Shown: in pieces, positions 57,195 through 64,000 of the stretch
Numbering within the stretch: position 1 is the stretch's first letter
Layout: each line of letters begins with the position of its first letter
DNA from: JAWVZS01 sp964507825
GTDB lineage: Archaea > Thermoproteota > Nitrososphaeria > Nitrososphaerales > Nitrosopumilaceae
Assembly (NCBI GenBank): GCA_964507825.1
Contig: CAZDQM010000041.1
Coordinates: forward strand, 1 to 64,000
Direction: 5' to 3'
DNA length: 64,000 nt
Translations under genes and position numbers: made by a program
Notes under the pieces: model-generated
Seen by the model: the letters and a program-made list of their open reading frames with translations, nothing else
Database searches by the model: none
What the model was told of the DNA's origin: nothing

Positions 57195-57431
57195 ATGCTA
57201 GTGCCTGTAAGATGTTTTACCTGCGGCAATATGATAGCAGACAGGTACGGAGAGTACCAAGCCAAGATAAATGCAAAAGAGAATCCAAGCAAGGCACTTG
57301 ATTCGGTTGGAATCAGCAGGTATTGTTGCAGGCGAATGATGCTTACATCCATGGAGACGATTCAGCAGATTATTCCGTTCTACGAGGCAATCCACAGGCG
57401 GAACCAAGAAATCCAGTCCGAGCTGGAATAG
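57195..57431 (+). CDS. rpoN: DNA-directed RNA polymerase subunit N (Rpo10)
   Basis: A 78-residue Rpo10 with the zinc motif CFTCG near the start (Cys7, Cys10) and GISRYCCRRMM (the paired cysteines). The ATG five codons into the longer frame gives the family start MLVPVRCFTCGN. It is followed after 3 nt by enolase, the conserved archaeal rpoN-eno-rps2-mvk order. rpoK, often between them, is absent here. Confidence 0.95.
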   Translation: MLVPVRCFTCGNMIADRYGEYQAKINAKENPSKALDSVGISRYCCRRMMLTSMETIQQIIPFYEAIHRRNQEIQSELE

Positions 57432-57434
57432 GCC

Positions 57435-58673
57435 TTGCCACGAATTACGGCAGTCAGGGGCAGGATATTATTCGACAGCAGGGGTAGTAAGACCATAGAG
57501 GTCGATGTGACCTCCGACGGCACGTATACGGGCAGGGCCTGCGCACCGTCCGGCGCAAGTGTAGGAAGGCACGAGGCAGTCGGGTTCCCCGGTTCAGATC
57601 CGGAGCAAAGCCTGCAGGTTCTAAACAAAAATGCCCAAAGGTTTGAGGGGATCGACTCCGGCGATCCAAAGGCCATACATGATGTAATCAGGACATTTGA
57701 TGATACAGTAAATTATTCAATATGTGGCGGGGCGCTCGCATTTGCAGTAACGATTGCCGCGGCGGACTCTGCATCAAGGGCCCTAGGCAGGCCGATCTTC
57801 AGTACGTTATCAAGGCGCGACGAGTACAGGCTCCCACTCCCACTTGGCAACATACTAGGCGGCGGGGCCCATGCAGGTCCAGGAACGCCAGATATACAAG
57901 AGATCCTAGTCTGTGCAATAGGCGCCAAGACCATAAAAGAGTCCATAGAGACCAACCTAGCAGTGCACGCGGAACTAGGAAGAGTCCTGCGAGAAAAGGA
58001 TGCCACATTCACCAACGGACGTGGAGACGAGGGGGGCTGGGCCCCTAAACTAGACAACGAGGAGGCGCTAGAGGCAGCTGCTAGGGCAGTTGAAAGGCTA
58101 GGATACACCCTTGGAAGAGAGGTCTCCCTAGGGGTCGACTTTGCATCATCCACACAGTGGGACGAGAAAAAACAGGTTTACATTTACGACAGGGCCGGCA
58201 TAGAGAACTCGCCCGGTGAGCAGATCGAATTTGCATCCGAAATAATTGAAAAATACAACCTGATCTACGCGGAGGACGCGGTCCACGAGGAGGCGTTTGG
58301 CGACATGGCCGAGATCACCGCCAGATTCCCCGACACGATGGTGACGGGTGATGACATCACGGTTACAAACAGGAATATCCTGCAGAGGGCCATTGATTCA
58401 AAGTCATGCAGTGCCGCAATACTGAAGGTAAACCAGGCAGGAAGCCTGTTTGACGCTTTGGAGTTTGCTGACCTTGCGAGTCAAAACGGCATAGGGCTAG
58501 TCACGTCGCACAGGTCCGGCGAGTCCGTCGATTCACAAATCGTGCATGTTGGAATCGCCACAGGATCAAGGATGCTCAAGGTAGGTGTGGTCGGCGGCGA
58601 GAGGGTAGCCAAGCTAAACGAGCTGCTCAGACTAGCAGGGCATGATTTAATATGTGGAATAATGCGATTCTAA
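57435..58673 (+). CDS. eno: Enolase
   Basis: A 412-residue enolase from a TTG start, converting 2-phosphoglycerate and phosphoenolpyruvate. Landmarks are ILFDSRGSKTIEVDV, the mobile loop APSGASVGRHEAVGF (about residues 34-48), NGRGDEGGWAPKLDNEEAL, TGDDITVTN, ILKVNQAGSL (catalytic Lys) and SHRSGESVDSQIVHV. The second metal ligand region reads YAEDAVHEEA where many enolases have EDP. Spacing to rps2 is 6 nt. Confidence 0.95.
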   Translation: MPRITAVRGRILFDSRGSKTIEVDVTSDGTYTGRACAPSGASVGRHEAVGFPGSDPEQSLQVLNKNAQRFEGIDSGDPKAIHDVIRTFDDTVNYSICGGALAFAVTIAAADSASRALGRPIFSTLSRRDEYRLPLPLGNILGGGAHAGPGTPDIQEILVCAIGAKTIKESIETNLAVHAELGRVLREKDATFTNGRGDEGGWAPKLDNEEALEAAARAVERLGYTLGREVSLGVDFASSTQWDEKKQVYIYDRAGIENSPGEQIEFASEIIEKYNLIYAEDAVHEEAFGDMAEITARFPDTMVTGDDITVTNRNILQRAIDSKSCSAAILKVNQAGSLFDALEFADLASQNGIGLVTSHRSGESVDSQIVHVGIATGSRMLKVGVVGGERVAKLNELLRLAGHDLICGIMRF

Positions 58674-58679
58674 AAATCG

Positions 58680-59297
58680 ATGAGTCAGCAGACAGAGGAG
58701 CAGGATATTAAAAAGAAGATCCTGACTACCGGTATCAGGGTGGGAACACAGGTCAGGACCACCTTCATGAAGCCGTTTATAACAAAGGCAAGTCCCGAGG
58801 GGCTTTACATGATTGACCTAGACATTACGCTGGACAGGATAAAGACCGCCGCAAAATTCATCAACAGGACCGGGGTCGAAAACATCATAGTCTGCTCAGG
58901 CAGGCAGTATGCAAGCACCCCCGTTGAAAAATTCTGTGAGGTTACAGGTACAAAGCACCTGCTGGGAAGATTCATGCCCGGAACGCTGACCAACCCGTCC
59001 CTGCCATATTACATAGAACCAAAATTAGTCCTGATTTCAGACCCGCAGGTCGACGAACAGGCCATCACCGAAGCCACCAACGCGGGAATTCCAGTGATTG
59101 GAATCGCAAACACGGACAACATTACATCCATGATCGACTTGGTAATTCCGGCCAACAACAGGGGAAGAAAGTCGCTGGCGACAATCTACTGGCTCTTAGC
59201 AAGAGATATCTTAATCGAGCAGGGCGGAAGTGAGGACTCTATACAGTACGAGATCGACGACTTTGAGACAAAGATCAAAGAGTCAGATGCCGAGTAA
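58680..59297 (+). CDS. rps2: 30S ribosomal protein uS2
   Basis: A 205-residue archaeal uS2 with GLYMIDLDITLDRIKTAAKF, GRFMPGTLTNPSLPYYIEP, LVLISDPQVDEQAITEATNA and IPVIGIANTDN at about residues 140-150. The N-terminus is Gln/Glu-rich. It lies between enolase and mevalonate kinase, the archaeal gene order. The next start is 126 nt away, leaving room for a promoter. Confidence 0.97.
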   Translation: MSQQTEEQDIKKKILTTGIRVGTQVRTTFMKPFITKASPEGLYMIDLDITLDRIKTAAKFINRTGVENIIVCSGRQYASTPVEKFCEVTGTKHLLGRFMPGTLTNPSLPYYIEPKLVLISDPQVDEQAITEATNAGIPVIGIANTDNITSMIDLVIPANNRGRKSLATIYWLLARDILIEQGGSEDSIQYEIDDFETKIKESDAE

Positions 59298-59423
59298 TAC
59301 AATGGCACGGCGATACGCTCTGCGCCGGCCGCCGGTTCCGCGCGATATACATGTGTGCATATATCATTACCAAGCCGCGTCATTGCGTGCCTGCCTGTAC
59401 AGGATATACAACAGGGTCCTGAT

Positions 59424-60365
59424 TTGACCTCAGGCGCGTCGGCTCCCGGCAAGATAATCCTGTTCGGGGAGCACTTTGTAGTTCACGGTACAAGGGCAAT
59501 TCTAGCTGCAATAGACAGGAGGGTGACCGTAGTATCTAGTATAATTGACGAGTCCGTCATACGAATAGAGTCTGCATTGGGAAGCGAGGAGATGGATGTC
59601 TCGGGTTCTGGAACCGTGCCAGAATTGAGGCCTTTTGAATTTCTTGCAAAAAGGATGATTCGAGAGTTCTCGCATGCCGGCGGTATTGACATAAAAATCA
59701 TCTCCGAGATTCCCCACGGGGTAGGCCTAGGCTCGTCGTCTGCATCATGCGTCGCCGCCGCCGCGTCGATCTCCGGCCTGTTTACAAGGAATACGAGAGA
59801 AGAGATCTGCAGGCTGGCAGTCGAGGCAGAGAGGACCATATTCAAGAACACGTCCGGGGCAGACTGCACGGTATGCACACACGGTGGCATAATTACATAT
59901 GGAAGGGATTCTGGGTTTGAAAGGTCAGATGAGACGCCGGGTTTTCAGCTGATAGTTTCAAATTCCGGACTTGTCCATTCCACCGAGAAGGTGGTTGCAA
60001 GGGTTGCAGAATTTAAAAAAAGATATACAGAAAGGTTCAATATTCTGTGCGAAAAAGAGTCCGCACTCGTGCGCACGGTAACGAAACATATACGAGACAG
60101 GGACTCGGGTGGGATCGGCATAGCCATGAAAGAAAACCAGGTTTATCTTGAGGAGATCGGGGTATCTAGCGACGCGCTACGGGAGATCATCAGATACGCA
60201 GACTCACACAGTCTTGGCTCCAAGATCACCGGCGCCGGCGGCGGGGGGTGCATAATATCAGTTACAGATGAGCCCTCGCCGGACCACATAATCAAAAAGA
60301 TGCAAGGATATGGGATCCATTCGTTTGGTGCAAAAATCGACCATACAGGATTGGAGACTTTTTAA
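59424..60365 (+). CDS. mvk: Mevalonate kinase
   Basis: A 313-residue GHMP kinase phosphorylating mevalonate, the first kinase step to archaeal isoprenoid lipids. The family start SASAPGKIILFGEHFVVHG is reached from a TTG at 59424; a GTG at 59355 would add 23 residues with no homology. The ATP motif IPHGVGLGSSSASCVAA is at about residues 103-119 and the C-terminal GHMP motif SKITGAGGGGCIIS near 274. It begins the mvk-ipk-idi-idsA run. Confidence 0.94.
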   Translation: MTSGASAPGKIILFGEHFVVHGTRAILAAIDRRVTVVSSIIDESVIRIESALGSEEMDVSGSGTVPELRPFEFLAKRMIREFSHAGGIDIKIISEIPHGVGLGSSSASCVAAAASISGLFTRNTREEICRLAVEAERTIFKNTSGADCTVCTHGGIITYGRDSGFERSDETPGFQLIVSNSGLVHSTEKVVARVAEFKKRYTERFNILCEKESALVRTVTKHIRDRDSGGIGIAMKENQVYLEEIGVSSDALREIIRYADSHSLGSKITGAGGGGCIISVTDEPSPDHIIKKMQGYGIHSFGAKIDHTGLETF

Positions 60366-60388
60366 CTGACTGAAAAATCCAGTAAGAT

Positions 60389-61141
60389 ATGATCCTGTTA
60401 AAGCTGGGCGGCTCGATAATCACCAACAAGGAACAGGCGCTCTGTGCGCGAAAAAAGCCCATCGACTCCATCATGAAAAACCTCAAAAAGATCAAAGAGT
60501 CCATGGTAATAGTGCACGGCGGGGGATCGTACGGCCATTATTGGTCCGTGAAATACGACATGCATACCAAGCCCGACGAGTACAACCCGCACGGCGTCTC
60601 GGTTGTCAAAGACTCCATGGTACAGCTAAATGGCATAATCCTAGATATAATGCTAAAGAACAGGTTAAATCCGTATCCTGTGCAGCCATCGGCATTCATG
60701 AACGGCGGCCGGCCAGATACCAAGCGGATTAAAAGTCTAGGAGAGATTGCAGGGGCCGCAATGATCCCAGTCACCTACGGGGACGCACTGTGGCACGGGC
60801 GTAAAAAATCATACATTTTATCCGGGGACAAGATAATGACCCATCTTGCAGGGGTGCTGCGTCCTAGGCTTGTGATATTCGCGCTAAACGTAGACGGCGT
60901 ATATTCAGATATAATATCAAAGAATTTGATCAGCAGGATGGAGGGCAGGCGGGCAAGAATCTCCGGCGTCAAGATGGATGTTACCGGCGGCATGGGCAGG
61001 AAGATACTAGAGGCGTCAAGGATTTCAAGGCTAGGGTATACGGTATTTTTTACAAACGGTAACAAGCCTGAGCGGATTGTAAATGCGGTTAATAGGAACA
61101 AATTTGAAGGAACACTGTTCGGAGATGCGCGGCATGGCTGA
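60389..61141 (+). CDS. ipk: Isopentenyl phosphate kinase
   Basis: A 250-residue amino-acid-kinase-fold enzyme making isopentenyl diphosphate from isopentenyl phosphate, the last step of the archaeal alternative mevalonate route. It starts MILLKLGGSIITNK; the substrate His is in HGGGSYGHYW (about residues 43-52); later come VTYGDAL, LSGDKIMTHLA and DVTGGMGRKI. It lies 23 nt after mvk and overlaps the IDI-like gene by 8 nt. Confidence 0.94.
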   Translation: MILLKLGGSIITNKEQALCARKKPIDSIMKNLKKIKESMVIVHGGGSYGHYWSVKYDMHTKPDEYNPHGVSVVKDSMVQLNGIILDIMLKNRLNPYPVQPSAFMNGGRPDTKRIKSLGEIAGAAMIPVTYGDALWHGRKKSYILSGDKIMTHLAGVLRPRLVIFALNVDGVYSDIISKNLISRMEGRRARISGVKMDVTGGMGRKILEASRISRLGYTVFFTNGNKPERIVNAVNRNKFEGTLFGDARHG

Positions 61142-61775
61142 ATTTGTGATTCTTGTAGACGAGATGGACCGGCCGGTCGGACTAGAGGAAAAGACTCGGT
61201 GCCACCTGCCAGATGGCAGGCTGCACAGGGCATTTACGGCGCTGTTATTTGACCATAATGGAAGGCTGATGCTGGCCCGGCGCAGTCCGGACAAGATGCT
61301 GTGGCCCGGCGACTGGGACGGTACATTTGCAAGCCATCCCAGGGATGGCGAGACATACATCTCGTCGGCCCAGAGGAGGATGCCCGAGGAGATCGGGCCA
61401 AGATGCAACATGGATTACCTGTTCAAGTTTGAATATCACGTGCCATACGGTGACGTGGGATCTGAAAACGAGATCTGCGGTACCCTGATCGGAGTCACGG
61501 ACGGGGAAGGGCTTGATCCGGACGACGGCGAGGTATCAGAGATCGGCTGGGTCACGCCGGAGATGCTAGCCGCCGACCTAAAAGAGGCGCCGCGCTCGTA
61601 CTGCCCGTGGATGCTAGTTGCGCTGTATTTTCTGGACACCTCAAGTCCGGCGATGCTTGAAAAGTACGGCAATACCCTGCGAGAATGGATCAGGCCGGAG
61701 ACAAAGAGGCAGATAAAAGAGTCAATCAGAGAACACATGTCAGAGTCCCAGTGGAGGCTACTCAAAGATGAGTGA
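61134..61775 (+). CDS. Type I IPP isomerase-like Nudix protein lacking the catalytic cysteine
   Basis: A 213-residue homologue of type I isopentenyl diphosphate isomerase. GGAG at 61121-61124 lies 9 nt before the ATG at 61134 and decides the start. It aligns over its length with E. coli Idi: LHRAFTALLFDHNGRLMLAR, WPGDWDGTFASHPRDGE, the Nudix-type SSAQRRMPEEIG, SENEICG and SYCPWML. The E. coli catalytic Cys67 (SVCGHP) is Ala66 here (TFASHP), while His, Glu and Trp positions are kept. It may use another mechanism or have another substrate. It overlaps ipk and idsA by 8 nt each. Confidence 0.85.
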   Translation: MAEFVILVDEMDRPVGLEEKTRCHLPDGRLHRAFTALLFDHNGRLMLARRSPDKMLWPGDWDGTFASHPRDGETYISSAQRRMPEEIGPRCNMDYLFKFEYHVPYGDVGSENEICGTLIGVTDGEGLDPDDGEVSEIGWVTPEMLAADLKEAPRSYCPWMLVALYFLDTSSPAMLEKYGNTLREWIRPETKRQIKESIREHMSESQWRLLKDE

Positions 61776-62742
61776 TTACACGGCAAAGTATACAGGTAGG
61801 GTGAACCGGTACCTGCTGTCTAGGATCAAGGGCAGGCCGGAGGTACTTTACAAGGCCGCATCACACCTGATTGAGAATGGCGGCAAGAGGCTGCGCCCGT
61901 ACATGGTGATCAAGAGCTGCCAGGTTCTCGGCGGAGCTCCCGGCAAGGCAATGCCTGCCGCCGGAGCAATCGAGATGGTACACAACTTTACCCTCATTCA
62001 TGATGACATAATGGATAACGACGGAGTGCGCCACGGTGTTCCCACCGTGCACAAGAAATACGATGATTCGATTGCAATTTTGGCAGGCGACATCTTGTTC
62101 TCAAAGGCCTTTGAGACCGTGGTACAGACACAGATCCCGTCCAAGGACCGCGGCGAGCTTGTCTCAAGGCTAGCAAGGGCGTGTGTAGAGGTCTGCGAGG
62201 GCCAAGTCATGGACATTAGAATGGCCGGAGACAGGAAGATACCGGCGCAGTCTCAGTACATCACCATGATATGCAAAAAGACCGCCGCTCTCTTTGATGC
62301 ATCCTGCGCCATGGGCGCCATCTGCGCCGGCGGGCGGCCAAGAGACATTGCAAACATGTCGTCGTTTGGAAAGAATCTCGGAGTAGCATTTCAGATTACA
62401 GACGATCTAATAGGAGTCATGGGCGACCCCAAGATTACAAAAAAGCCTGTGGGTAACGACCTGCGCGAGGGGAAAAAGTCGCTGCCCATAGTAATGGCGA
62501 TAAACAGGGCCGGCGGAGGAGACAGAAAAGCGATCATAAAGTGCTTTGGAAACCCCAAGGCAGGAGCCGGGGATCTTAAAAAGGCGACAAGTATAATGAG
62601 CGGGCTGGGTGTAGAGGAGGCAGTCAGAGCCAAGGCGGCAGGATACGCCGCAAGGGCCAAGAGATCACTGAAAGGTTATGATGGCAGGGCAGGAGCAGAG
62701 ATGGCATCCCTACTAGACTTTGTAGTAAAGAGGGCCGGATAA
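61768..62742 (+). CDS. idsA: Geranylgeranyl diphosphate synthase (trans-prenyltransferase)
   Basis: A 324-residue trans-prenyltransferase making the C20 chains of archaeal lipids. ENGGKRLRPYMVIKSCQVLG is followed by the first Asp-rich motif LIHDDIMDND (about residues 77-86) and the second, ITDDLIGVMGD (about 211-221), then KPVGNDLREGKKSLP. Residues before the first motif (VHNFTLIHDD) suit a C20 product. It is 8 nt overlapped by the IDI-like gene and directly joined to the following unknown. Confidence 0.94.
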   Translation: MSDYTAKYTGRVNRYLLSRIKGRPEVLYKAASHLIENGGKRLRPYMVIKSCQVLGGAPGKAMPAAGAIEMVHNFTLIHDDIMDNDGVRHGVPTVHKKYDDSIAILAGDILFSKAFETVVQTQIPSKDRGELVSRLARACVEVCEGQVMDIRMAGDRKIPAQSQYITMICKKTAALFDASCAMGAICAGGRPRDIANMSSFGKNLGVAFQITDDLIGVMGDPKITKKPVGNDLREGKKSLPIVMAINRAGGGDRKAIIKCFGNPKAGAGDLKKATSIMSGLGVEEAVRAKAAGYAARAKRSLKGYDGRAGAEMASLLDFVVKRAG

Positions 62743-63171
62743 ATGACCAAGGAATCAGATAATAACTCGGTAGCTGATATAGGGGCCCAGTTCATGAATG
62801 AGTCAAGTGACTTTGAGTCCGCAATCAGGAATATAGGCGACAAGTTCGACTCGTTGAGTTTGGTGGATATGTTCACGCACTATTACAAGGTCATGATCAC
62901 GTCTGCAAGGAGTAAGGCTGCCAAACAGAGCGGCGCGGCAGTCGGAAAGGTGGGCAAACGCGTTGCACTAGTCGAAGAACAGATACTAGAGTTCAACACA
63001 CGGATACACCCCGCCATGTTCTCGTACATTAAAGAGTCAGAGAAGCGTCAGGTGGAGGCATTAAGGGCGACTAGGAATGGTAGTGGCAGAGAAAAACTCT
63101 TCAAAAAGCTAAAGCAGACAATGAGTATGAGGAATTTTATCGAACAGTACGACAAGGGACTTGAGTCGTGA
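62743..63171 (+). CDS. Conserved hypothetical helical protein
   Basis: A 142-residue soluble, mainly helical protein beginning directly after the idsA stop. It is charged (EEQILEFNTRIHPAMFSYIK; EKRQVEALRATRNGSGREKL) and lacks cysteines, signal peptide or membrane helix. Its stop overlaps the GTG of the methyltransferase by 4 nt. The tight coupling suggests it acts with that enzyme or with lipid synthesis. No family recognised. Confidence 0.75.
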   Translation: MTKESDNNSVADIGAQFMNESSDFESAIRNIGDKFDSLSLVDMFTHYYKVMITSARSKAAKQSGAAVGKVGKRVALVEEQILEFNTRIHPAMFSYIKESEKRQVEALRATRNGSGREKLFKKLKQTMSMRNFIEQYDKGLES

Positions 63172-63998
63172 TCGAGAGGCTTGCAGAAAAGGCAATATTG
63201 CTAAAGCGAGAGCTTGCACGGACTCGCGGCGGGGCCGGACTCATGATGGAGATCGTTCCGGATCTAGGAATCCCAGGCATAGACAAGATGACTGGATTTG
63301 CAGAAAAAAACCCGATATACCACAGATCATACAGGGAGAAGATACTAGGAACCGACTGCACAATATACAGGGGTGACATCAACGACTATTGGCTTGGTAG
63401 CATCATGCATGAATCAAGCCGCGCGCCGTTTTCTCCCACGTGGATTGTGTCGGCGTTTTTGCTGGTACTAGAGTTAAAGGATATGGGATACGAGAGTATA
63501 GTGGATGTCGGATCCGGGGACGGCAGGATTGCCTTTCTTGCAAAGAGTATGGGGGTCGGCGCATACAGTATTGAGATAGACGAGGATCTAGTAGACCTGC
63601 AAAAGAAGATTATGAGGGATGCAGGCGTGGATTTTTCTACAATATGCGCCGACGCGACAGAGTGCGACTTTGCATCAATGGACCTGCAAAACCCGGTTTT
63701 TTGCATCGGGGGGCTAGCCCCGATGGGCGGCGCGTCCCTAGCATCGGCAATAATTGACAATATTGCAGGTGGGCGGCTAGAGTCCGAGTCGGGATTTGTC
63801 TTTACCGGAAGCATATCTCCAAAGTATGCCGGCTCCGAGTTTGATGGGGGGTGGGGCGGCCTGATCAGGGATGCCGGATTGCACAAAACAAAAACAATCA
63901 CCCTGCCTACCGCATGGACGTTTGAGATGCCCGATGAAACACCCTATATTTTTGCAAGGTTTCAAGCCAGCGCCTCCCCGCGCACGGCCTGCGGTTGA
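63168..63998 (+). CDS. SAM-dependent methyltransferase-like protein
   Basis: A 276-residue protein from a GTG start. The N-terminal part (1-95) is family specific (MIERLAEKAILLKRELARTR; NPIYHRSYREKIL). Residues about 105-200 form a class I methyltransferase fold: SIVDVGSGDGRIAFLAKSMG (SAM loop), YSIEIDEDLV (acidic end of strand 2) and ICADATECDF. A glycine-rich FCIGGLAPMGGASLASAII follows. The substrate is unknown. It ends the isoprenoid operon at the window edge. Confidence 0.8.
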   Translation: MIERLAEKAILLKRELARTRGGAGLMMEIVPDLGIPGIDKMTGFAEKNPIYHRSYREKILGTDCTIYRGDINDYWLGSIMHESSRAPFSPTWIVSAFLLVLELKDMGYESIVDVGSGDGRIAFLAKSMGVGAYSIEIDEDLVDLQKKIMRDAGVDFSTICADATECDFASMDLQNPVFCIGGLAPMGGASLASAIIDNIAGGRLESESGFVFTGSISPKYAGSEFDGGWGGLIRDAGLHKTKTITLPTAWTFEMPDETPYIFARFQASASPRTACG

Positions 63999-64000
63999 CA

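Noticed and set aside
1..64000. CRISPR arrays, transposases, integrases and rRNA genes.
   Set aside because: No regularly spaced repeats, no insertion-sequence ends or transposase motifs, and no rRNA-like sequence were seen on reading both strands.

Overview
This window comes from an ammonia-oxidising-type archaeon of the Nitrososphaerota (Thaumarchaeota), most likely Nitrosopumilales. The evidence is a single unsplit RNA polymerase A subunit, an unsplit B subunit, archaeal ribosomal proteins and initiation factors, topoisomerase VI, a CofE ligase, an archaeal isoprenoid operon, four surface proteins ending in PEFG-CTERM tails, a CFI-box protein and a two-domain multicopper oxidase. Base composition is roughly balanced, which is GC-rich for the group. 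Many genes start with TTG or GTG, and a TATA-like box often lies about 20-30 nt upstream of the start codon, which suggests leaderless mRNAs.

Layout. 1-2457: aconitase-family dehydratases, with a bacterial-type LeuC cut by the window edge and an archaeal-type large/small pair. 2530-3869: CofE and a membrane-anchored unknown. 3946-14653 (minus): the rpoH-rpoB-rpoA-eL30-NusA-S12-S7 information operon, interrupted by an S-layer-like gene. 14836-19011: four PEFG-CTERM surface genes, three with nearly identical 3' ends. 19008-22164 (minus): cysteine desulfurase, LarE and LarC (nickel-pincer cofactor). 22359-27154: small zinc-ribbon and unknown genes, the APT/MTAP salvage pair, and a membrane-tethered Hsp20-like protein. 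27149-32141 (minus): aIF2-beta, DUF424, Rio1, Dim2, Top6B and Top6A. 32340-41651: a 47-residue zinc ribbon, DUF373, cis-prenyltransferase, Nudix, PyrF, PurA, malate dehydrogenase, LarB and a B12-binding radical SAM enzyme. 41710-50673: CFI-box and S-layer-like proteins, then a metal-handling group (CDF exporter, ZIP transporter, multicopper oxidase). 51114-56355: S13, S4, GlmS, CobT-like, metallo-beta-lactamase and NnrE. 56449-63998: translin, tRNA-Leu(GAG), then Rpo10-enolase-S2-mevalonate kinase-isopentenyl phosphate kinase-IDI-like-GGPP synthase-unknown-methyltransferase.

How the genes fit together. LarB, LarC and LarE are all present but no LarA client is visible, so the window encodes the NPN cofactor pathway without its user. 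An Ig-like module recurs in surface proteins carrying three different C-terminal ends. The isoprenoid operon and the B12-radical-SAM enzyme are both consistent with tetraether lipid production. The IDI-like protein lacks the catalytic cysteine of type I isomerases. Four convergent gene pairs end on one shared CTAG, so each strand stops with TAG at the same four bases. No rRNA, CRISPR array, prophage or insertion sequence was found.
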